Assembly (NCBI GenBank): GCA_949775045.1
Contig: OX459096.1
Coordinates: forward strand, 34,514,371 to 34,578,370
Source of the DNA: Metridium senile
Lineage: Eukaryota > Cnidaria > Anthozoa > Actiniaria > Metridiidae
Direction: 5' to 3'
DNA length: 64,000 nucleotides
The notes beneath the pieces were generated by a model, which was not told where the DNA came from, ran no database searches, and worked only from the letters and a program-made list of their open reading frames with translations. This document shows, piece by piece, positions 1 through 58,000 of the stretch (position 1 is its first letter; every line of letters starts with the position of its first letter). The position numbers and the translations under genes were made by a program.

Positions 1-44864
<44,864 letters not shown>

Positions 44865-44959
44865 GTTGATCTGGTTTAGTTCGAAGATGCCTTGTAGAAT
44901 TTCAAGATGTTGTTTTATGTATAAAAGAGTAAATCCATTGGTGCTACTCCAGTTCCGCC

Positions 44960-45001
44960 ACGGCGGCCATCTTGTCTTGTGACTCGTACACGCATGCGCA
45001 G
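44960..45001 (-). promoter_or_regulatory. Probable DNAJC13 promoter with YY1-like and NRF1-like sites
   Basis: About 100-137 bases upstream of the DNAJC13 ATG, the minus strand reads an NRF1-type palindrome (TGCGCATGCG, 44991-45000) followed by a YY1-type CAAGATGGCCGC (44963-44974). These are common elements of TATA-less housekeeping promoters in animals. The local GC content rises here against an AT-rich background. No TATA box was seen. The function is inferred from motif and position only. Confidence 0.5.
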
Positions 45002-45008
45002 TTAACAC

Positions 45009-46619
45009 AACATTTCAAGATTGGCATCCATCCATCCTTTCTTTCGTTCCAAAAAATATTCCACAAAAATGTCTTTCTTTTTTCTGTGGATAATATTGTT
45101 TTTCTATTTGTTGTACAAATTGCAATAAATCTTTACTAAAAGGGTTCTCCTGAAGGCATGCACGAGATGAAAGGGGGAGTTGACATCTGAAGTTGGTTAG
45201 TAAAATGGAAAAAAATGTTATTTGGATAAATTATTTCCCGGGAACGGCTGATTTATTTTAACCTTCAAATCAATAAAGATAACGTGTATGTTATCAGGAT
45301 CAGGGGGCACTTTCCATAAGAAAAAAGTTTTAACACTGTAAAAAATTAACTTTTAATACTGACGTTTTGAGCGACGAAGGGCTTAAAGCTCGAAACGTCA
45401 GTAAAGTTAAGTCAACATTTTTTACGGTGTTACAAATTGAATTATATTACCTATCGTTTATATCAAACACCGACGCAGCCTAGACTAGTTTACTCGCTAG
45501 TTTCCATTTGTGATTCAGTAAGATCAAGTGATTAATATTTGACAAACGAACTACGAATAAACTGTGGAAAAAAGTGGAAGAACTCCGGAGAGTGGATAAA
45601 CAAAAACATAAACAACAGGCCATTAAGAGTTTATTGGAGCAGCGACTCCAATAACTCGCCCTAAGGACGTTCTCGCGCCGATAGGGAAAACATGATGATG
45701 ATGAAGATAGCTTTTTCTTTTCTCTGCTTTTTTCTTCTTTTCTTTTCTATCCTTTTCTTTTGTTCTATTTTGTTCGTTTTCTTTTCTATCCTTTTCTTTT
45801 CTTTCTTTCTATTCCTATTTTTTCTCTTTCCTGTTAAGAATGGAGTAGCGGGCAAAACATAACAATGTTACATCTCATGTAGTTGATCGATTGCGGCCTT
45901 GTTTATCGCCTTTGTCAACTTATCATTATTACGAAAATTATACATCAAATCAGTATTAATTTATCCAAGAAAATTGATAAGCTCATAGAATAGATTGTGT
46001 TATAAAATCGCGGCTTAATTTGCTGTTAAAAATGGCATCCAGTTTTAAATCATGCGGGAATGCAGTGAAATGATGATATCGAAGATGATGAAGACGATGA
46101 TAATGATGACGATGATGATGATAATGATGACGATGATGATGGTAATGATGACGATGATGATGGTAATGACGTCGACGATAATGCTGATAATTAAAGTGAG
46201 GCATATATTTTTACCTTTTTTATTAGCAATCTATTTCAGTATCTATCATTCTAAAAAGACTCTGTCACATTCGGACCATTCCATACTAGCAAGTGTTTAT
46301 TTACAATATTGGAACACACTATATCATACAGTTGGTTGTAAATGAGCCTTTTTAGCTCTTTCTTTTTACGTATATAGCTAATTCAATTAACGTTGTAGTT
46401 GAAAAAGCCTAAAACACTACTCTATTAAAAAGCGAAATTTTCTAGACTATTAGAATATATATGAATGTTTTTGGGGGAATATCCCAGATAACGCAGCTTT
46501 CTGAAAATTCTGTTCTTTTTGATACCTTTATAATACATTTTCAATATATGAGCCAGGCTTCCTGGCTTTGTCAAATACAACATCAATTGAATTACAACTA
46601 CATAAATATAAATATATAA
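45009..46619. other. Intergenic spacer between the RhoGEF gene and DNAJC13
   Basis: Beyond the promoter motifs it holds the hammerhead-like palindrome (45355-45408), a CTTTTCTTTTCT-rich stretch (45715-45835) and a GAT array (46070-46180). No other gene was seen. Confidence 0.6.
45355..45408 (+). ncRNA. Degenerate hammerhead-like motif
   Basis: GCGACGA (45371-45377, two changes from CUGANGA), stem GGGC...GCTC, then CGAAACGTC (45391-45399). It sits inside a larger palindrome (ACTGACGTTTTGAGC ... GCTCGAAACGTCAGT). Flanks resemble 11460-11620, suggesting one dispersed family. Confidence 0.4.
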
Positions 46620-46625
46620 TTTATT
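46620..46625 (-). terminator. Possible polyadenylation signal of the pseudokinase-RhoGEF gene
   Basis: AATAAA on the minus strand, eight bases after the TAA stop at 46633. It would give a very short 3' UTR; no better signal was noticed in the next 100 bases. Confidence 0.35.
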
Positions 46626-46632
46626 GATATCG

Positions 46633-49050
46633 TTAAATAGTTTTGATCATGATATTTGGCAGTCCGTTTCTTCGCTTCTTCCATGTCCCCATATCTTTAG
46701 CTTGTAGTCTCAAGTGTTTCAGCCATTTTTTACTTTCTTTGATACTTGCTGCCTTGAAGACGTATGTTTCGTGCGCCATGTTGATAACTTCAAAACAGTC
46801 TTTGTGTTCTAGAAAACACAATAACCAAAAGTATTTATAATGAAGGTAATAATTAGGAAGGGAAGTAGGAGAAGGAAGAGAGGACGATGAGAAAAAAGAG
46901 GAAAAGGACGAGGAAATTCAAAACATAGCATAAATTGGCAAATGATTGTTATTGTTGTTGTTGTTGTTGTTGTTGTTGATAAATTGTTGTTGAGGAGGAG
47001 GAGCGAAAACGGAAAAAGAAGCGCACAATATCTAAAACTTTTTCTACAGCCATATATATAACACGAAGACCGTCCTTCCCTACTATCACTAACTGGACTA
47101 ACCTGCTTCTTTACAGACAATGCATGTTTTCAGCGACAGAGGCTCCTAAAAACACAAGAAAGTTGATTAATCAGAGATTAAATAAAATATACCATCACTT
47201 TTATCAGCTATGGCCGGTCGTTCAGTTCCATTCCTGCATGTGAGTATAGCACAGTGATAGCCTGTACATGGCCCTTAATACCATTATTTATAGTTTCGTT
47301 AGTTTGATAAACCATAGTTCCCCTCTATTAACTATGGATAAACATAATAGAGAGTGAAAGCGGCGTTTCTGTTTCTATCAGACACTATTGCCAAGGTAAA
47401 AACCGCAACGTCGCAGTGTCCGGGCCGGATATCTGCTTTTCTTTATATGATTAGTTGTCATTTATTTTACAATATCTTTGTACCTTAAACAAAGTGTATT
47501 TTCCATTCATCTTTTTCTTCAACATGACTAGTGCAGCATCTGTACCATCAGGATCAGAAGGGAATAATGGTTCTTCTGTGTTATTGTCTTCGTCTGAGTC
47601 GATTGTCTGAGGCTGAAGAAAGACGATAAAAACAATAAGCGACATTTAGAAAAAGCAGGAAGAAAGCCCATTGCTATATTTATCTGACTTTGATTCCCGG
47701 GGGGGGGGGGGGGGGGATACTCCCTTAGTCCAAGTGGTAGGGGTGATCGGCGTACCTTTGAGGGTCCTTTTAGAACTTTTAGGTTTCTGGCTCAAAAATC
47801 AGTTACGTATAACATGATTCCCTACCTGTAAAGGTCATTTTTACCCTTCTTTGTTGCTTGATCAGATATTTTTATCTGTGCGTACCTTTTAGGGGTCGTT
47901 TTCAAAACCGTCGCCGATCATCCCTACCACTTGGACAAAGAGAGTACCTCCGGGCTTTGATTCCTATAGATGCAAAAAGTTTGCACCTCACCCTTAGCCC
48001 CAAAGGCAAACTATGTAGGCTATCATCTTTTTGTAACTGAATCCCTAAATAATTAGTTCTGGGAAGGAAGTAACGATCAAGAGGCAGATCCACTGAGCGG
48101 CTTGGTTATTATGCATGACACTTACCTCAGACATCCCCAAGACACAGAATAACATAAACACATCAACAGTTCGTTTGCTGCCACGACGACTCCATCCACT
48201 AGATGAGATGAATTCATGGATCACAACCTAAAATAACAACACAAGGCGGCTAGAGTACAATATACTTGAGAGGAGTACAATATAGAAAAGCTAGTATAAT
48301 AGATTTGAACTTCGATCTTCACTTATTTCGAAAAAGCTTGATTCTGCTGCATATATTGCATGGTTGTTGGATACTGACTGACACATGTTTAGAAAAGGGT
48401 GTTGCAGGGTGTTGCAATATGTAATAATTTATAACAAAATGGCATGCATAGGCAAATTAAAGGATTATTAACCGAGCGTGAGGTCTGTACGGGAAAATAT
48501 CAGACCGCGGTCTTGACAGTACGGAACGAGCGCAGCGAGGTCCGTACAAAAAAGACCGAGGTCTGATATTTTTCCGGACAGACCGAACAAGCGAGGTTAC
48601 TAAATCGTTTATTATATGGCTTTTTTTTCTTAGCGATATACGAAATCACAAATATTTTATCGCCGAATCTCTCATTATTGAATGAATAAACACACAAACT
48701 AAACTGGCTAAAAACACTTTGCTGGTATGAAAAGGCAAAACTTTAACAAAATATGTATTGCAATACTTTACAAGTTGTTTTTAGTTTTACGGTCTGAAAA
48801 AATACGAAAATTGGACCGTTGTCATGGTAACGGTCTGATATGGGGAAATATTATCCGTGATTATAAAAAGTTTCCGAGAATGCCAACCAACCTCGAAGAC
48901 TCCATGCATTAGAAGGTGCATTTCACCCATGGACCAGCTCAAGATCTCACTGGCCATTTTCTTCATTTGTAATTTGTCCAAGGAATCTGATCGACCAAGA
49001 TGACCACTACCTCGATATCGCTTCGGTCTTGACTCAACTGTTGAATTGAG
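46633..49050 (-). CDS. Divergent PH-like C-terminal region, exons 14-18
   Basis: Exons 48892-49050, 48126-48227, 47484-47612, 47103-47145 and 46633-46808. DH domains are normally followed by PH. Here strands such as LLMHGVFEVVVIHEFI, RGSKRTVDVFMLFCVL and NGKYTLFKEPLSLKTCIV lead to FEVINMAHETYVFKAASIKESKKWLKHLRL, which has the Trp-containing C-terminal helix of a PH domain. An acidic insert (DSDEDNNTEE) interrupts it. The tail is basic (WKKRRNG). It is assigned as PH from position and from the final helix; the N-terminal strands are weak. Confidence 0.7.
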
Positions 49051-52000
49051 CTGAAAATAACAAATTAGATCACTAAGAACAATATATCACCTACTACGAA
49101 AGTTGATACTTATGTTATGTATCTGAAATGCTTTCTTTTTACACGGAAAACCCGTATATTCCTGTTGGAAAAACAAATGGTACGCGTTTTTCCAACCGAA
49201 TTTCAGTTCCGGTTTGACGCGTGTACCATTTATTTTCCCGCTCTTTTCGGTCCGCCATTTTTGTTTATATGAAGTGAACTGCGTTTTTTATCGATGGCTA
49301 AAATCTCCGTTCGGTGGTTGGTTGATTCAGTTATAATTGATTGACATTATACGTTGATGTTGTCCTTTGAATCAGTTCAGTGAAAAACCGACGACGTCGC
49401 ACATATAAAACGTTCTTGTTCTATAACATGAATTCATTCAACTTCACTCAAACAAGGGTTAGCGATTTTTCGTTTTTCAACTTCTCCTATCATGTAACTT
49501 TGACACACAAAGAGTAATACTTACGGCATTTATTCTATTCAATTGCTCTTCTATCTTTCTCTGTGCCTGCATCAGTTTTTCACGATCAGTATTACGACGT
49601 GGAGTTGCTTTACGAATTCGACTCAAAAGTAACGGGTACCTAAAGAAAAATTAATCACATTCATAAGACTGGGGAAAAGCTTGTCACTATACACACATCA
49701 GTTGTTTTCAGAAAAAAACCTTAAATAACATCAGAGAGGCTAAGAATAAACAATTGTCTTCTGTATTTTTTCATGATCATTATCATAATAATAATAATAA
49801 TCATCATTATCATCACAATCATCATCATCATTTCATTATCATTGTCATCAATATACCATCACTGTCAATATCATCATCAATCATCATCATTCCCATTACG
49901 TTAAAGATCAGATGATGATGAAGCGATGATGATGGTGGTGGTGCCAACGTCATCAATTAATATATTCAGAATAATTCAGAATATTGTTATGACTTATGGT
50001 TGAACTCACTTCATTATTCTTTGTATAGGAGCCAAGAGAAACGAGTTCAGGTCCATTTTACGACATTTTGTGTTCTCTCTACAGGTCACCTAATTGAGAA
50101 TATTACTACATCAGTATACATAGAGAGCATTCGGTAAAAGCGTGAAACACTAATTACTAAATTGTGCAAAATAGTGCTGAACAATAGAAAACAATAGAAT
50201 TAGCATAAAATAGTACAAAATAGTATTAGGGGTGGACCATTAGAAGTTGGGGGATGGGGGGTGGCAATTCCCAAAATAAAAAACGTGCACGACAATGCGC
50301 CCAAAAAAAATCCTGCACAGAGCCAAGCTAAAAAAAAAACTTGCAGAACCTTGAGGGGTAGCGCATGGTAAAATTTTAATATCCGAGCCTGAGATTCTAG
50401 AAATATATCAGCTCATATATTTACTGTATTTAAAAATTCGAGACTCCGAGACATCAAAAACACGAAAATACGAGACTTTGAGACATCAAAATCACAAAAA
50501 TCTGAGACTTTGAGGCATCAAAAACACGAACTCAATCCGCGACTTACACACTTTGTATCAGTATACAATATATACCAAAACATAGACTTGCCCCAAGTCG
50601 ACCTCGGTGTGTTTTCCCGACAAAAAGTGAACAAATCGCCCGAAAGTTAGATGTACAAAGTCGCGAAGTAACTGCGCGTTGTACCAGACTAAAAAATAAA
50701 ACGGAAAAACAGACTTTTCAAAAGTTGTTTTCGCTTTGGATTTCAGAGAACAAAATTCTGTAAAAAAAAAAAAAAAACGTGCAAGACCTCTCTGGTCGAA
50801 AAAAAAATCTTGCACAACCCGTGCGGCGAAAAAAAATAACCTGCACAAAAATATTGCCACCCCCCTCCCCCAACTTCTAATGGTCCACCCCTTACTAGTG
50901 TTTCATGCTTTTACTAAATGCACTCTATCAAGATAGCTTGTTGATTAGCTTTAGCGATAACAGTGTAGTATCAAGATTGCTTGCTGATAAGTCATGACGA
51001 TAACAGTATTTTACAAAACGTTTATTGGCGTAAATGTATGTATTAGATTGTCGTATTAACCAACCGACTTACATTAAGAAAGATTTTCAGGAGTTCATTT
51101 TTCTTCTGTAAAGATTCCAGGAGCACTGAGGCTGCATTCTGGAAAAGAAGAGGAAGAAAAATATTATGGATGAAATATAATATTTATAGCTCACTTTTCA
51201 TGTAAAATATGCGCTGTACAGTGCGCAGTACTTCTTTCGAGCCCATTGTCATACGGTTAAAATACGTTAGTATGCAAGAGCCAGTCATTGACATGGTGTG
51301 TTATGTCCTTAGGACTGAGTTCTTTTAAATCCTCCAATGCAAATTAGCGAGTGTAGCGTGTATTAGTAAGAGCATGCAGTCATCAGGGGAAGCAACGCGT
51401 TTTAAAAGGTAGGGCTTACATCCTGAGACCTTATAGTAGGAAAGATTCCACGGGCTTTAGTCAAATTCTAAAGAATATATTACAGTGTATCAAGGGTTGA
51501 ACCATTGTTAAATGTTCCTAATGTATGCGGGCTGTTCAGGCCACAAGGCCTATACATCTATACAGGCCCGCAATGAAGCTAGGTGCGCACTAATGAACCC
51601 AATAGAGGTCCGCTGAAATAAATGGACTGTAAGCAGATAACAATAACTGGGCATAACCCAGTATAACAGGGTTTATACACGTACTTGTTTAGTGCAGTAG
51701 ATTTCGTAAGACTGAAAGAAGTCAACACTTTCCAAGAAAATACTACCAACATTGACCTGTGAGAATTCCTGAAACCATACACCAAGAGCATTAACGTTGT
51801 GTTAAACTTTAAACCTTTTTTTTTTCTTTCTCTTATTCAATCTATTTTGTACACAGCTTCAATGTAAATAAGTGTCAGCTTTTTGAATTCTGTTTTTAAT
51901 AAAGTTTATTATTATTATTATTATTATTTATTATAAACTGATATCAAATTAACAAACAAATAAACAAAAGAACAAACAAAAAAATTAAACATAACATAAA

Positions 52001-55000
52001 AACAAACACAAACAATCAAATACGTTTATCAACTTTATACAGCGTACTTTATCGTGTGACACATTCCGGGAATGTAACTCACTCTACAACATAAACTCTA
52101 AACTAAATAATCAAACACTTAAACAAGTAAACAGACAAATAAACAGACAAATAAACAAACAAGTAAACAAACAGGTAAACAAACAAGTAAACAGACAAGT
52201 AAACAGACAAGTAAACAGACAAGTAAACAGACAAATAAACAAACAAGTAAACAAACAAGTAAACAGACAAGTAAACAAACAAGTAAACAAACAAGTAAAC
52301 AGACAAGTAAACAAACAAGTAAACAAACAAGTAAACAGACAAGTAAACAGACAAGTAAACAGACAAGTAAACAAACAAGTAAACAGACAAGTAAACAGAC
52401 AAGTAAACAGACAAGTAAACAGACAAGTAAACAGACAAGTAAACAAACAAGTAAACAGACAAGTAAACAGAGAAGTAAAAAAACAAGTAAACAAACAAGT
52501 AAACAAACAAGTAAACAAACAAGTAAACAAACAAGTAAACAGAGAAGTAAACAAACAAGTAAACAAACAAGTAAACAAACAAGTAAACAGACAAGTAAAC
52601 AAACAAGTAAACAAACAAGTAAACAGAGAAGTAAACAAACAAGTAAACAAACAAGTAAACAAACAAGTAAACAGACAAGTAAACAAACAAGTAAACAGAC
52701 AAGTAAACAAACAAGTAAACAGACAAGTAAACAGACAAGTAAACAGACAAGTAAACAGACAAGTAAACAAACAAGTAAACAAACAAGAAAACAGACAAGT
52801 AAACAAACAAGTAAACAAACAAGTAAACAGACAAGTAAACAAACAAGTAAACAAACAAGTAAACAGACAAGTAAACAGACAAGTAAACAGACAAGTAAAC
52901 AGACAAGTAAACTGCAAAAACATAAATAAACAAGTAAACAAGCACATAAATAAACAAATGTTAACTCTATTTACCTCATTTCCCTTGGAGACAGATTCTT
53001 CTAGTGCTTTTTGAAGTCGACTTGAGAACTTTGTGCTCACTTCAACAAGTTCCTAGAACGTAAGACAGAAATTACATCAAGTTGAATTACTTTTTCCAGT
53101 TGGTATATCAGTCAGTCTGGATCAATACACATATCCTCATCACGTTTAACACTCATTATGACACAAAACATGTTTTCAAAATTCAAAATCATTCTTAATA
53201 TCTAAAAAAACTGAATAAATAATAGATAGACTTTGGATCAGTTTAAAGGTATTCTATGGTACTGACCTGAAGGTTGAGAAAAATCTCGGCGAGTTGATCA
53301 GGCTGAAGAATCCCGCCAGACTGTAATGGACTGTAGAACTCCTGCAAGTTTAATGTGTCTATTAGTTATATCTCCTACGTTACAATGGATCCGGACCTTG
53401 ACTAAAATATATGTAGATCTATTATTTAGGTTCCAATAGATCGTATATAGTATTCAATTATTCAGTTTCCGGAGCTAGAACAAATGTTCTTCACTTATAT
53501 ATAGTTAATTAAGTTTTGCTGCTGTCAGGATCGATTGTTATTTAAATTTGATGTTGCTTTGACGTTAGTGCATGTGCTGTTAACAGTGTTAGTTTTGTCA
53601 GTTGTTGCTGCTGCTGCTGTTGCTGTTGCTGTTGTGGTTGCTACTGTTAGTGTAAATACATTGGGGTTTGTCAAGACATCCATACCTCTTTAAGTATTTG
53701 CAGATCATTGGCGTAGTTGATCTCTGTTTGGACCAGTTCAATGATGGCCTCCTTTCTTTCTACACGACGTTCACGACATTTTGGACAAACTGTTGCTGCA
53801 CTTTTGCTCGATGTTCGCTCACTGGAAATGGGAAAACATTTATTGATAATGAGTATATGAATAATAGTGATGACAACATTGATTGTATTGTTACCTCGAT
53901 TCAGGCTCAGGGACGTAGTACTTTTGACATTCAGGACACTCAACCTTAAACAAAAAAAAATTGATAAAAGTCTGGCTCAGCTCAGATCCGTTGTTTAAGT
54001 CTGACGACAAGCTACCAGTTGGTTAGGTCTGACGCAAGCTATCAGTCGGTTAGGTCTGACAAAAATCTACCAGTCGGTTAGGTCTGACAACAAGCTATCA
54101 GTCGGTTAGGTCTGACTACAAGATATCAGTCGGTTAGGTCTGACGACAAGCTATCAGTCGGTTAGGTCTGACTACAAGATATCAGTCGGTTAGGTCTGAC
54201 GACAAGCTATCAGTCGGTTAGGTCTGACGACAAGCTATCAGTCGGTTAGGTCTGACAAAAATCTACCAGTCGGTTAGGTCTGACGACAAGCTATCAGTCG
54301 GTTAGGTCTGACGACAAGCTATCAGTCGGTTAGGTCTGACGACAAGCTATCAGTCGGTTAGGTCTGACGACAAGCTATCAGTCGGTTAGGTCTGACGACA
54401 AGCTATCAGTCGAGGCCTAGTCTGGGACCTAAACTCGCCTTAACTCGCAGCGAGTTTGGGCGAGTTAAGGCGAGTTAAGGCGAGTTAAGGGAAAATCAAA
54501 ATTTCAATGCTGCGAGTTAAGGCGAGTTAAGGCGAGTTAAGGAAAAATCCCATAATTTGGAGTGACACTAAAAGAACATGACTTATATGTGTATATTTCA
54601 GCTTTGTGAGATGAGGTTAAGGCAATTCCCTGTGCATTTGACATTGAGTAATTTACTGCGAGCTTGTGCGAGTTAATGCGAGTTTGTGCGAGTTAAGGCG
54701 AGTTTGCGCGAGTTAAGGTGAGTTAAGGTCCCAGACTAGGCCTCAGTCGGTACGTTAGGTCTGACTACAAGCTATCAGTCGGTTAAGTCTGACTACAAGT
54801 TATTGTATGTTTTCACTCACCATATCCTCAGTAATGACCGGTGTTATACTTTTCCTTCTCGTTGCAACATAGCTGTCCATTTTGTTTTTCTTTGCTATTT
54901 CCTGCCAATGGCGAGCACTAGCTGCTACTACAGACCATTTCCTAGAGCTCTTAAGGACAATGTCTTCCCAGCTTTGTTTATGATGTCGGCCAATATCTCC

Positions 55001-58000
55001 TCCGATCCCACTGTCCGCACGTTCAATCTCCGAATCACTCTTTTTACGGGTCAGTTCTGGAATAAAAACTAAATTAAATGAATGAATGAATTAGATAAAT
55101 AAATAATTTAAATTATTAATAAATAATAATTAATAATTTGAATTATACATAAATAATTTTAATTAATTATCCATTAATTAAAATTAATGGATGAATTGAT
55201 TTTGAGAGATACAGTAGGTCGAATGAATGGAAAGAATGTACCGTCCGAATCAGGTTGCTGACTAGCTTTGGACATTCATGAAGAATGAATGAATATATTA
55301 TGATAGACTAGCTGAATTAATGGACGAATGTGAATGATTGAATAGATGAATGGATGGGATAAATAATCATATGCAATGTGTTTCCGTATAAATCTAAAAA
55401 AAATAAATGTTTTTTTTAGACAACTTTTTAGCAACAGGTGCAGATACTCATACCTGGTTCTGCTTCGTTTTCGTCAAAAATATCGTCCATCGCATCGTTT
55501 TCAAAGTCATACATGTGAGCAGATCCACTGTCTGCACTAATGTTACTATGAAAGCTTTCCCATCGCCGTCTACCACCTGGTTCATCTACACTTTGAATAC
55601 TACTAGTATCATCCAGCTCGTTATCTGTCGAATATATACTACTAGAAATACTCAACAGACTGGTATGCAATCCACCTTTCTGTAGTGGGCCTGGAGAAGG
55701 TGGCTCTAAAGACTGCCTCCTGTCAATATCATCAACAACTTGCAAGTCTCTAGCAATTCTTGGAGATTTCTTTCCTTTGCCTTCTTTAGGTGAAACATCA
55801 CTACTGCTGTCTTTACTCGTTGATTCCTTATCTTTTCTTCTTACCAAGGGAGAGTTGAGAGGAGATTTTACTAGTTTTAATTTAAACTTGGCGGCAGCCC
55901 ATAAAGTTTTTGGTGGTTTTTGGTTCTTGTCATTAGTATCTAATGAGTCCTCGGATGGTACAGGAGATGATGATGATGATGAAGTTTGTTTTGGTGTTCT
56001 ATAAACATCAGCGATGGATAAAAGATCAACTTTACTCGATGAAAGTTCTCTATATCGTGATCCTAGGGTAGGGCTTGAGGCAGAAGAAAGCTCGTCTCGA
56101 ATTGAAGATGATTTCCTTTTCTTCATTATCTCAGAAATATCTGGCGATATTCTGGTTGTGTGTTGAGCAAAAATCTCCTTCGCATCCTGTGGCAATTTTG
56201 CGCTTTTATCCTCATTACTTTCCGTTATTTTATGTGATGTTTTCCTAGTGTTTTTTCTCACTTTTTCAATCACATCTTCTACTGTTCTCGTTGTGTACTT
56301 ATTTCTATTGTCGTCAGTGTCTATGTTATTATTGATGTCCAATGACAATGAGTTGGGACTTAACGTTGACTTGCTCTTACGTGTTAGTCTAGGAGCTTCG
56401 ATGATTTGCTGTTCTATGGCAGCTGATGCTCTTCTTCGTTGTCCTCTAGGGCTGCCGCGAGGGGCTATAACCTCTTTTCTTGTACGTAGAGACAATTCCT
56501 CGTCTTTCTCTATGGGTTGTGTCTTTTCTGGTGCGTCTCTTTTCTTTCTTGATTCAAGAAATGAGTTGATTTTAGACGTCGTGTCATATTCTTTGTCTTT
56601 CTTTGTAGCGGCATCAATGTTTCTAGATTCTTTTCTTTTTTCACTTCTTTCATATAGTCCATATTTCATCATAAGACTATGGATGACGTCATTATGGGAA
56701 TAATAGTCGGTGTTTTTGTCTGTCGTAGTTTCACTGTTGCTCTTGTTAATAGTTTTTGATTCATTTTTGTTTACTGAGTCGGTGAGAGAGACTTTTTCTC
56801 TGGGTTTGCTTGTCAATTCTTTATCAGTCTTTTCACTTTGTATTTGTTGATGCTGTATTGAGCTGACCTCCCTTTCTTTATCAACGCTCTCTTTACCAAC
56901 CATAGAGGTTTTACGCTTAAACTCTGCAAAAGATGGGATTGGGACTTGAGCTAGAGGGTAGTATTTTCTTCTTTCGCTGTTTTCTATTGTTGGTGTTGCC
57001 CTAGGGTTTGTTTGTTCGTCGTCTAGCACCATGACGTCAAGTTGTGAGCATGATCGAGCTCGATGTAATGACGTCACATTCTCCCTAGACCGCCTTCTAC
57101 TGTCATTAATCACGTGAATCATCCCTGGACCCGCATTGAATTGTGGGTTACTACTACTGTAATAGTGATCAGCGGTATTTGAATAACTATTACCATATAT
57201 GGAAGGTGTGTTATACGGTTGTTGAGGTGTGTACCTCCTATCAAATGTGCCATCTTGTAAGCCACTTCCATAACTACTGTGATAGCCGTTGTGATCATGT
57301 TGTCGATCAAAAAATGACTGATTTCCTGGAGGGAAAGACATATTATGGGATATCCGTCGTTCTCTTTCGCCGTCGTCATAAGGAACGTAATCGCCTCGAG
57401 TGTGCGGTTCAGTAAATGAAGATGTTCTCTGACGGCCGTATGGTGTGTTATTAATACTAGTGAGGTCAGACATTGACTGAGCACTGTAACGTCCACTGTC
57501 TTTAAAATGGTGATCATGAAAGGTAGGTTGTATTGGATGATCACGTGACCAGGGACTGGGCTCTGGTTGTCGTCCAAACATGCTCGAAGGACTGGGCTCT
57601 GGTTGTCGTCCAAACATGCTCAAGTCAGGAAATGAAAGGGTACTTCTGAGCATGCGCGGTGGTCGTGGATGCGATGGAGGACTCTGTGCATATTGATAAG
57701 ATGTCATGTGATCGTTGGTGTAGTTGATAGGACTAGCCATGACTGGTGTCGAAGGACGTACATAGGGGGGAGGGGTGCGTTCAACATGCAGACATGCCTC
57801 GCTGCTTGTCTTGCGCAGTGGTGGTGGGAAAGACTCTTTTCTTGTTATGGAAGGCGGTGTGGTAAGACGAGCATTTACCTGAGAACATACCAAGGCTGTA
57901 AGCAACAACAATAATAGTACCAAAACATAACAACAACAACGACGACGACGACAACAACATCAACAACAACAGCAGCAGCAGCAACAACATCAACAACAAC

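Noticed and set aside
52103..53040. Two overlapping frames of about 300 codons on the minus strand
   Set aside because: They are translations of the 12-base ACAAGTAAACAG array, giving CLFT or VYLS repeats in different frames; only the short 52975-53052 stretch is a true exon.
53995..54412. CRISPR-like array of 27-base repeats
   Set aside because: No spacers; simple minisatellite.
56248..56703. 151-codon plus-strand hydrophobic frame
   Set aside because: Antisense of the Ser/Lys-rich linker exon, which is supported by phase-correct splice sites.
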